Shown here piece by piece: positions 11,016 to 20,504 of a stretch of 64,000 nucleotides of DNA; positions within the stretch are counted from its first letter, which is position 1; the number at the start of each line of letters is the position of its first letter. Position numbers and translations under genes: made by a program. The DNA is taken from NCBI RefSeq assembly GCF_036711975.1, contig NC_091970.1, forward strand, positions 12,469,501 through 12,533,500. Reading direction: 5' to 3'. The stretch is from Onthophagus taurus (lineage: Eukaryota; Arthropoda; Insecta; Coleoptera; Scarabaeidae). The notes under the pieces were generated by a model, which searched no databases, was not told where the DNA came from, and saw nothing but the letters and a program-made list of their open reading frames with translations.

Positions 11016-14000
11016 TTGTGTGTTTACGTTACCAGTGCGACCGCTCGTGAAATTGACTTAAACCCGATTTTCGAACGGCAAAATGACATTCACGGGTTAA
11101 TTTCTCGGACAATAGATAATTTGAAAAAGCTCGCGATCGCTAAACGTACTCGCGGGAACTTTCAAAGTCGTTTGGAACGACTTGAGACTAATTGGGATTA
11201 GTTTAATAATGCTCATAAACAATTAATTCAGTATCGCGACAAGTATTCGGATACGATATATTTCACCGAGGACATTTTTTCTGAATGTGAGGAAACTTAT
11301 TTCGATGCTAAGGGGACATTGCTTGATTTATTAAATCCTCTTCCGCTGTCTCCGACCCCGGAAGTTGATACAAAACCAGTTTCAAACGTCAGTCATTCGT
11401 CATCGCGTTCGCGTCATTTACCGAAAATTGACCTTCCAACTTTCGACGGTAAATACGCCAATTGGGCTCAATTTCAGGACTTGTTTTCTACGATGGTCAA
11501 TGACAATGAAGACCTTACCGATGTCGAACGTCTTCAATATTTAAAAATGAGTTTGACCGGTGAACCCGCTCAGTTATTAAAAAACATTTCTGTTACCGGT
11601 GATAACTTTTCAAGATCGTGGCAAATATTGATTGACCGGTATGAAAATCGACGGTTATTAATTGAGACTCAATTATCGATTTTATTTTCCGCGCGTGCCG
11701 TAAAGACTGATTCTTCTAGCGAACTTAAACGTCTTGTCGGGGAAATTAAAGAAGCTTTCGGTGCCTTAAAAGTATTGAAGTGTCCGATTCAGCATTGGGA
11801 CTATATTCTCGTATATTTAATCGTACGAAAATTAGATACAGACGCCGTTAAAGAATGGGAGAGATCGATTGGAAATCATCGCGATCCGTCAACGTTTGAT
11901 GAGCTTGAGGACTTTCTGATGAACCGTATTCACACCTTGGAAGCTGTCGAAAATCTTCAATCTAGCCGTAAAGTGTATTCCATTTCAACGGGTTCAAAAG
12001 TCTCTAGTGTGAAAGCTCATAATGCTTATTCTCCTGTAAATGGTTGTGTTATGTGCAACTCAGCGCATTACATTTCTTCATGTCCGGCTTACCTTTCAAA
12101 AAGCCCGGCAGAACGGCAGGATTTTGTGATATCCCGAAAATTATGCTTCAATTGTCTTGGTTCACATACCGTCAACAAATGTCGCGTTTCTAAACGATGT
12201 CGCGTTTGTCGCAAATCTCACCATACGTCTCTTCACGACGCGCCACGACGCTCAACTTCAACTAGAATACAATCTTCAGTTGAACCTTCAAAGTCAGGAA
12301 CAGTTTTCGCGCCCATACAAGAACAACCGAGCATCACCGCTAATGACTTAACCGTATCGAATCATCTTTTACATTCGCACCACATTCATGCTCCGGTACT
12401 GTTGGCTACAGCTTTAGTACGGATTGAATCATCGCGTGGACATTCCGTTATCGTTCGAGCCCTTATTGATCAAGGATCCGAAGTTTCTTTCATCACCGAG
12501 TCACTTGTACAACAGCTTCAACTTCCGCGAAAACCAGCAAGTATTCCTATTTCAGGAATTGGTTCGCAACGTACAAGTATTTCAAACGGAATTGTTACAA
12601 TTCAATTAAGTTCGCAATTCAATCCATTTCTTTCATTCAACGAAGAAGCATTAATATTGCCGAAATTAACCGCTTATTTACCTCAAAAATATTCTGCTCA
12701 GTTACCGATTGAGCTACTGAATTTACCGTTAGCCGATTCAGATATCTCATCATCAAAAAGAATTGATTTGATTCTTGGTGTGAGTTTATATTCTAAAATT
12801 CTTCAAAATGGTGTTAAACGAAGTAGTGATGGTTCTTTGATTGCCCAGCAAACCGCGTTTGGATGGATTCTTTCCGGCGTACTGTCGAATCAATCACAGT
12901 CAAACTTCAACCCGTATGGTTTTCAGTGTTCGATAGATCGTGAATTCGCGGATTTAATGCAAAAGTTCTGGACGATAGAAGAAGAATCAAGTTCTAAGCC
13001 GTGTTTATCTACCGACGAAATTGATTGTGAAAAACATTTCGTCAATTCACATTCGCGTGAAAGCTCTGGACGTTTTATTGTTCGTTTACCATTTCGAAAG
13101 TCTCCGCGTGAATTGGGAAATTCTTATATGATCGCTGTTAAGACTTTTTCTCGTTCCGAGTTAAGATTCGCACGGGATGAAAGCTTCAAGACCGCGTATA
13201 GCAAATTTATGCGCGAATATCTCGATTTAAATCATATGCGTCCCGTTACAGTGCCAGTCGAATCACCCAACTTCTATCTTCCGCATCACGGGGTGATTCG
13301 CGAATCTAGTACGACTACTAAGCTTCGTGTCGTGTTCAACGGATCACAAAAAACATCATCTGGATTATCGTTAAACGATTGTCTTCATACTGGTCCGAAA
13401 CTTCAAAGTGAACTTGTTGACGTTCTTCTAAGGTGGAGACGCCATCCCGTCGCGTTCGCGTGTGACTTAGAGAAAATGTATCGTCAAATTGACGTTCATC
13501 AAGATGATTGGCAGTTTCAACGAATCGTCTGGCGTGAAAATCCTTCGGAACCTCTTCAAAGTTACGACCTGACAACGGTAACGTACGGACTTTCATGCGC
13601 GCCGTATCTCGCAATTCGTTGTATTCGACAGTTAGCGGAAGAACATGTTGAAGAGCAGCCTCTCGGTTCTTCTGCTCTTTTTCGCGACACTTACGTGGAC
13701 GATATCATTTCCGGTGCTAATGACATTGATGAAGTTCAAGAATTAATCTTTCAATTAAATCGAGTTTTAAAGGCGGGCGGTTTCCTAGCGCGAAAGTGGA
13801 TTTCAAATGTTTCAGAAGCGCTCGCATATGTTCCTTCAGACCTTCTATCCGATACAGAAACGTTGCGTGTTCAAGATGACAATTCCCCTCGCGCATTGGG
13901 TATTCTTTGGAACAATTCGACCGATGACTTTCTATTTTGTTTCAATAATGACGATTTTGACTTCCGAGAACTTACTAAGCGTAAAGTTCTATCATTCATT

Positions 14001-15840
14001 GCGCGTTTATTCGACCCCCTCGGGTGGCTTTCTCCGATCATTGTAACTGCGAAGATTTTTATGCAAAATTTGTGGACTTGCAATCTCGAATGGGACGAAA
14101 TCCTTCCGCATGACCTTTCTCTTCAATGGAACGAATACACTAACTCTTTTCAAACGTGTCCGGTAATTCGCATTCCGAGATGGCTTGGAATTACTCGCGA
14201 TTGTTCTTCGATTGAATTGCACGGGTTCGCGGATGCTTCGACTAGTGCCTTTGGTGCGGTAGTATATCTTCGCGTTTCAAGAGCTGATGATGTTCGCGTT
14301 TCTCTTCTTTTTTCTAAAACGAAAGTGGCACCTCTTAAACGCGTAACCATTCCGCGACTTGAATTGTGCGCCGCCGTGTTGTTAGTTCGGTTGATAAAAC
14401 GCGTTCGAGCAACACTGGATTTCAACGAAGTTCCAATTTTTCTATGGAGCGATTCTACGGTGGCACTTTCTTGGATCTGCAGTCATCCTTCAAGATGGAA
14501 AGATTTCGTCCGGAATAGAGTAACAGAAATTCAGGAGCTTTCTCATGTTCATTGGCGCTACGTTCCGACGAAAGAAAACCCAGCCGATTTGTCTTCCCGT
14601 GGAGTTTCAGTGACGAAACTTGAAGCCGAAACGTTATGGTGGAATGGACCGTCTTGGCTTCGCTCACCACCCTCAGAATGGCCATCTCTTCGGACCAATT
14701 CGGATGCCAAAGAAATTCCAGAAGCACGTTCTATTCATACATCCAACACCGCAACTGCTATGAAAAAAGGATGGGATTTAAAGTTGAAATATTCGTCGTT
14801 GAACAAGCTTCTGCGAGTCACTGCTTGGTGTAAGAGATTTTTTCATAAAGTAAAGACTAATTCAAAGTTTTCAGACATACTTTCTCCTGATGAACTGAAC
14901 GACTCTTTAATGTTCTGGGTGCGCGAGTGTCAACAACTTCATTTCTCGGACGAAATTCAAATTCTAACGGAGGGCCGTGTAGTGCCGCGTTCAAGTTCTC
15001 TTTTCCGACTTTCTCCGTTCATAGACGGTAAAGGTTTTCTACGAGTGACCGGGCGCCTTCGCTTTTCAAATTTGGATTGGAATGAGAAGCATCCAATCAT
15101 CCTTCCAAAAGATTCGCCAATTACGATTCTTCTGATCGACAAACATCATCGAGCTACGTTGCATGGAGGAACTCAACTAACTTTATCTTCAATCCGACGC
15201 CATTTCTGGATCGTTGGAGGGCGAGTACCTGTCCGTTCGTTCATTCATCGATGTATGATTTGTGCGAAACAACGAGCAGTCATCAGCCAGCAGTTGATGG
15301 GCCAACTTCCGCCTTCAAGAGTCATATCATCCCGCCCGTTTCTACACACCGGTGTTAATTACGCCGGACCTTTTCATTTGAAGCATCTTCGAGGACGTGG
15401 TAGTAAGACGTATAAAGGTTATCTTATTCTGTTTGTTTGTTTAGCCACTTCAGCCGTCCATTTAGAAGTGGCCACAGATTATTCAACTTCGGGATTTCTT
15501 GCTGCGTACAAGCGATTTTCCGGAAGAAGAGGTATCAGTGAATGCCTCTACAGCGACTGTGGCACGAATCTTGTTGGAGCTGACCGTGAGCTGCGTTCCA
15601 TGTTTTCTGCAGCGTCCAAAGAATGGAAAGAAATGGCTAGTCTCTTGAGCTGCGACGGCACTCGATGGAAGTTCAATCCTCCCGGAGCACCACATTTCGG
15701 TGGAAAGTGGGAGGCCGGAGTAAAATCCGTTAAAGGCCATCTTCGAAAAATTGTCGGATCGACACTTCTTACGTATGAAGAATTCAACGCTTGTTCGTCC
15801 GTTCGCTAAGTTAAGCATTTTGCCATATTGTACAAATTAG
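11016..15840 (+). pseudogene. BEL/Pao gag-pol polyprotein gene, defective
   Basis: The frame from about 11016 is interrupted by TAG at 11199-11201 and is then open from 11202 to 15809. In order: gag; CCHC-type knuckles (CVMCNSAHYISSC, 12045-12085; LCFNCLGSHTVNKC and CRVCRKSHHTSLH, to about 12240); aspartic protease (ALIDQGSEVSFI, about 12450-12500); reverse transcriptase with YVDD at 13692-13703; RNase H-like region; integrase with an HH-CC zinc finger (HHRATLHGG...CMICAKQRA, about 15144-15280) and catalytic core. The expected first Asp of the core is Asn here (AAT at 15357-15359), while the later Asp (SDCGTN) and Glu (GKWEAG) remain. The frame stops at 15807. The register just beside it carries a family-typical C-terminal tail to 15840, so an internal deletion with frameshift has removed the end of pol. 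Not autonomous. Confidence 0.9.
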
Positions 15841-16059
15841 TAATGTTATTCAATTCTAGTTATTTTTTCACATTTCATTCAGTTTCATTTAATTCAGTCT
15901 TTTATTGTTAATTTCTTTCTAATTATTTCATTACTTTATTTAATGTAAAAGTTTGTTTTCCTGCCGCCATTTTTTTCTTATTTAGTTTGTAATCATTTCA
16001 GTTAGGGTCAATTTTCAAATTATTGTATTTTTTTTTTTTTAATTTTCTGTTGCCATTCG

Positions 16060-16075
16060 GCAAGGCGGGCGGTAA
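16060..16075 (+). other. Polypurine tract
   Basis: GCAAGGCGGGCGGTAA lies directly upstream of the 3' LTR, where plus-strand synthesis would be primed. Confidence 0.6.
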
Positions 16076-16414
16076 TGTTCAAAGTTTTTATAATTTATAT
16101 ATTAGTCGGCCGTTCCGTATTTTATTCGTTATTGTTATTCAGTTGTTCTCACGAGTTGTTGTAGTTGACATCAAAAAGCGTAATAAATCGTTCCGTGTAA
16201 TTTTCGTTAAAAAGTAGTTTCAATCGTGTTAATACACAAGTTCGATAGAAGCACTTCGGCTTTTATTTGCTATTCGAAGAGATACTTCTACTTATTCTAC
16301 AAGAACAGTAAGATTTTTCCTTTTTGACAGTTTTTTTCTAACCCCCGCGTTTTTAAGTAACTTTCTATAAGCGTCTCAGATTTTTCCCGCGCCGGTCTCG
16401 ACTATTTCTTAACA
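16076..16414 (+). repeat. 3' LTR of the BEL/Pao element
   Basis: Near-identical to 10582-10917, with a 3-bp GTT insertion near 16156; followed by the ATTCG target duplication. Confidence 0.93.
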
Positions 16415-18168
16415 ATTCGGTATTCCGCAAAGAGCAGAAGGCGAAGGAAAAAGATTTACAATCTTGCACGCAGGCACTTCGTCAGGGTTTTTGCCAAATT
16501 GCGATCTCTTGCTCAGTGACAACACGGAGCACAGAGATTATCATAAAAATAAGACGTCAATTATTTTTATGGAATGGGTGAAAAATCAATTACTTCCAGC
16601 ATTAAATAATTTGGGTGCGAAGTGTGCGGTAGTAATGGATATCACTCAAAACAAATCGAGAAAGCTTCAAGTTTCTGCACAAAAAAAATGATATGAAAAA
16701 ATGGTTAACTGAACATAGTATACAGTTTGAACCAACCTTAAATAAAAAAATCGTTATGGGAAATAATCCGTTATTACAAGCCTCAAATTGAAAAATCCTT
16801 TGAAATTGACAAATTAATAAGAGACCATGGCCATACTATTCTTCGCCTTCCTCCATACAATTGCCAATATAATCCCATTGAACTATGTTGGGCGTTCTTA
16901 AAAACTTATTACAATAAACATGTTCAGTCCAGCTCGGAGAAAAAGATCTGTCGTGTCAAGGAGACTTGGCAAAAAGCTCTTGGTCATTACACTCCGGAGA
17001 TGTGGGCAAATAGTGTTCGCCACTGTGAAGAAGTAATTAAAAAAGATTGGACAACATTAATGGGAAATTTATTAATAACTGATTTACCTCCTCAACTCAT
17101 CATCCAACTAGCGGAAGACTCAGATTCTTCCAGTAATTCTGATTTTTAAACAATATTCAAATTTTAATTATAGCACTTAATTATGTTATCTTAATATATT
17201 GCTCACGAGTTTTAATTTCAAAACGTAGATATTAGCCAAGTGACGAGAGATTAGTGGCTTCGTCTTTAAAGTGACAACTTCGTTTAGAATATACACAACC
17301 TTACTTATTATTTAGTGGAAAATATTATAAAGCGTGGTCATAGAACATGGTATCTAGGGTGGTACAGACCGTTTTTTTATAAAAATTTGGCAATGACAAT
17401 TGATTTAAATAAAAAACAAATTATACGTATATACGTATATTATACGGTCTCAGCGAGACCGGTCATTAGACGTTTCTGGGGTTCTGACGAAAATAAAAAT
17501 TTGAGAATTCAGAGTTAAGTATTATCAATTACGTTCTCTTCGTCTAAAATATTTTCAGATTTCTAGCACTTCCGGTTATACCGGCAGTCGCCACCTACTT
17601 TATTTTTTTAAATGGAACACCTGTATATTTTTACATATTTGGATTTATCTGTTTTGAAGGTTTATAAATAACTTAACTTTTTGCAATTTGATTCGGCCGT
17701 TCTCGAGTTATTCGAATTTTTCTAGAAAAATCTGCTCCAGCGGACATTTGTTCAAAAATCATAGAACACTCGATTTTTGAGATCAGTTTAGGATTCAGAA
17801 CGTGCTTAGACAACATGATGGAGTATGTTTTGGTGCCAAGAACGGCTGTCTAGATCGTTTGGTCACTTTACTATGACATGTTAACTTTTCGAAATTTGGA
17901 AGCACCATAACTTCTTTTTTTTTAATGGCACCCCCCATATTTTATTACTTAGTCGTCTTCGGCGTCTCATTTTGCATCTTTTATATTCGATATGTAATAT
18001 GCCTAACATTAATAGTTTGAGAAATAATTAGGGTTTTTTGAAAAATGCTCACATATCATATCGATATTAACCTAGTGAGCCATGGAAAACAAATGTTTAA
18101 TGACTTATTGACACACGTCAAAGTCTGATTTCCGTTGTTTGATGGTTGTGAGTCTAAAACCAGTTAAA

Positions 18169-18363
18169 ATGGATATTAATAACGTAAATAATGATTATAC
18201 AAATAAAGAAATCCATAATTTATTTTTTGTGCACGAAAAGTGCGACAAAGTTCTTAGTAGAACTTGCAGAATGTTTAATGAAAATTATCCGCATTTACCT
18301 CCGATGACAAAAGGTAGATTTAGAAGAATAGAAGCAAATTTGTTGCATTTGACTTTTTGCACA
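18169..18363 (+). pseudogene. Family X transposase, N-terminal fragment
   Basis: Reads MDINNVNNDYTNKEIHNLFF and then FNENYPHLPPMTKGRFRRIE. This is the N-terminal DUF4817-like helical segment found ahead of DDE_3 transposases (compare FSNEEMRDMLCVYAQER at 62480). The frame then runs into unrelated sequence and stops at 18390. The copy at 56352-57131 has a matching N-terminus plus parts of the catalytic region. Confidence 0.7.
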
Positions 18364-19079
18364 AGTGAGTCTTTGACAAGAACTCATTGAGAAGGCTTGT
18401 TTTTCATGACACACTAGGCTAAATATCGTCGTGCCGGTTCCGGTTCGTCAAAAAGAATATTTGACTGAAACGAGATCGGAACTGTCATGACTTATACTAA
18501 CAGTGTGAATACACGTTTGTTTCAACACCGGTCTTTCATCGGTCGTGCAGCGAGACGTTACGTTTTTTTTTCTAGTCATGGCAAGTATTAAATCGTGGAA
18601 TTCTGAAAAAGGTAAGTATTTATGCGTGTAATTTATAACATTTGATTATAAATAAGAAATAATTACATTATAATTATGTTGAAAGAAATTGAATATAAAT
18701 TTGTATTTATTATTTCCAGATGAAATACTTATTGAATTAGTAAAAGATAAACGCGACTTATATGATTTGCAGTCACAGTACTATAGTGACAATCATTATA
18801 AAAGGAAAATCTGGAACGAGATTGAAGAAGCAGTTGGATTACCTGGTAAGTAAAAACACAAAAGTTATCCAAAATTTGATATTTATTTAATGGCTTTATT
18901 ATTACATCGCAAGATTTTCTTGCCACGGTACTGAACCCTCTGGAGAGTTAAAGAAATTTTTAAACATTTCCCTTGTCTGAAATGCTTCTGCCTGTGCATT
19001 TCCTCCTTGTCTTCTTAGATTTTGCACGTGTTTAGTATTAATGCATTCCAAATTATTCTCTAAATTGACGATTCGCGTA

Positions 19080-20504
19080 CACTGTTGGAAATAATTCACG
19101 AGCACACCCTGTATAATCTGAACGCGTGTGTCTAGCGGAATAAAATTTGGTATGGAAGTAGTACTAAAGTAGTGTAACTTACTCTCACATGGAGAGCGGC
19201 ACAACTCTGCTGGGAGATGAAACATCAATAGCGAGAGTATTCCCCGTGAGCTTCGCATACCATCGCTACACGACGTGGCATGGAGTCTATAAGTCGCTGT
19301 ATTGTAGCGAGAGGGATGGCCAACTATGCCACCTCAACTCGCCTCCATAGCTCCAAAACGTTAGCCGGGAAAGCCGGATAACGTTGAAGTCTCCGACCAG
19401 TCATTTCCCAAACATGTTCGATTGGACTCAGATCCGGAAAACGAGCTGACCTAGGAAGCATTCGTTTACGGTGCTCTTCCACAAAGGTCTGTACAATACG
19501 TCCGATATGCGTTCGGACATTGTCGTGCATGTATAGGAGACCTGGACGCCGCCGAACGTAGGGAAGCACAACGGACCGTAGCACCTCATCTACGTATCGT
19601 TGACCCGTCATGGTCTGCTATACACGAAGCAGACATGTACGTCCACCATGTGTAATAGCACCCCATACCATAATGCTCTGTTGTCGGTGGATAGGGCATT
19701 CTTGCACGCACTGCTCGAGTAGACGATCACCACGTCTCCGACGAACTAAAATTCGCGCATCACCGGTGCTCAATTCGAATCTTGATTCGTCGGAAAACAA
19801 AATGTCCTACTCGGCAACCCACTAATGCCTAGCGTCGACCTACTCGTGACGTATGCTGCGGTGCTCGGGTGTTACTGGAATCCGCTGTATCGCACGACGC
19901 GCGCGCAGTCCACTATCTACCAAACGCCGCCATACAGTTCGCGTAGTGAGTGAGTCTTCCCCTGCCGGTGGCCAAACAGCTCCAAGTTGCCTTGAGGAGG
20001 ACGCACACGACGCTAAAGCGCTGAGCACAAGAGTGCGATCCTCGTGTGCTGGGGTCGCGCAGGGCCGTCCCGGCCGCGGCTGTAGGTACCTATGTCCTAC
20101 CTCAGACCATCCTCGCCATGCCCGTTGCACTGCCGATAACGACCGCTCGAGACGACGCGCAATTTCACGGAACGATACACCTTCAATGTACATACCCACA
20201 AACATTCCTCGCCCAAACTCGCTTAAGTAACGCGATCGCTCATCCATTGCGCACAGAGTACGATAACAATGTGGTCCCTCACACCACACTAAAAACGACC
20301 GGTATTTTCCATCCACTTCGGTCTCCATAGCGACGGAATGTTCCACTTGGAAGGGCGGCTCAGTCAACAATGCCGCGACGGAACAACTTGAAACTCGCTG
20401 AATAAACTCGTCTACAGTAAAGCTTTGTGCTCCGCAAATATTATGGATTTATCTTCACACGTTCAGATTATATAGGGTGTGCTCGTGAATTATTTCCAAC
20501 AGTG
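19080..20504 (-). mobile_element. GC-rich Tc1-like transposon inserted in the Harbinger nuclease gene
   Basis: Inverted ends CACTGTTGGAAATAATTCAC at 19080 and its complement at 20504, flanked by TA duplicates (19078-19079, 20505-20506). The TIRs extend about 50 bp with a few differences. The interior is strikingly GC-rich beside the A+T-rich surroundings (for example CGTCCCGGCCGCGGC near 20065). Confidence 0.9.
19225..20247 (-). pseudogene. Tc1-like transposase with three nonsense codons
   Basis: One register runs from MDERSRYLSEFGRGMFVGMY (20247) to a stop at 19225. It is interrupted by TAG codons at 19840, 19615 and 19321, so decay is by point mutation rather than indels. Present: the paired-like HTH (FREIARRLERSLSAVQRAW), a GRPCA GRPR-like box, the first Asp in MFSDESRFELS, the GAITHGGRTCLL strand, the second Asp in MHDNVRTH and the Glu in FPDLSPIEHVWEM, a DD34E-type arrangement. 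Codons are G/C-ending far more often than in neighbouring genes. Confidence 0.85.

Larger units (their letters stand above)
10582..16414 (+). mobile_element. BEL/Pao LTR retrotransposon with 5-bp TSD (ATTCG)
   Basis: The element begins TGTTCAAAG at 10582 and ends TTCTTAACA at 16414, flanked by ATTCG at 10577-10581 and 16415-16419. The LTRs (336 and 339 bp) differ by one 3-bp indel and very few substitutions, so insertion was recent. One gag-pol frame carries a nonsense codon, a changed integrase residue and a 3' deletion. It sits inside the IS630-type transposase gene in the same orientation. Confidence 0.93.
3806..17149 (+). pseudogene. Transposase of the IS630/Tc1-like element, in three pieces
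   Basis: Piece 1 (3806-3919) starts MLRKGGTGCQLSKREKN, the family's N-terminal helix-turn-helix start. It carries a TGA in the + copy, where the inverted copy reads TTA. The frame continues exactly across the TA insertion site at 10040. After a small intron (about 10070-10119) comes STTVFKMIQTYKK and the first catalytic Asp in VFLDETWIYENGTQ. Piece 3 resumes after the BEL/Pao LTR at about 16420 with FTILHAGTSSGF, the second Asp (VVMD, 16635-16640), then LRLPPYNCQYNPIELCWAF with the catalytic Glu, ending at 17149. At least two small frameshifts lie near 16641-16745. Not functional. Confidence 0.85.
3609..17444 (+). mobile_element. IS630/Tc1-like (DDE_3) transposon, split by two insertions
   Basis: Terminal inverted repeats are recognisable: the phrase TTTTTTATTTAAATCAATTG with TATACGTATA-like ends near 3611-3660, and its complement at about 17396-17444. 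Its single transposase gene is interrupted by a mariner-like element (3920-10039) and a BEL/Pao retrotransposon (10582-16414). Removing both leaves an element of about 1.9 kb. The left end is also copied into the inverted duplication at 8142-8548. Confidence 0.75.

Noticed and set aside
12157-15818. Many additional open frames on both strands of the BEL/Pao element.
   Set aside because: All overlap the long gag-pol frame and lack motifs; they are shadows of a coding region with balanced composition.
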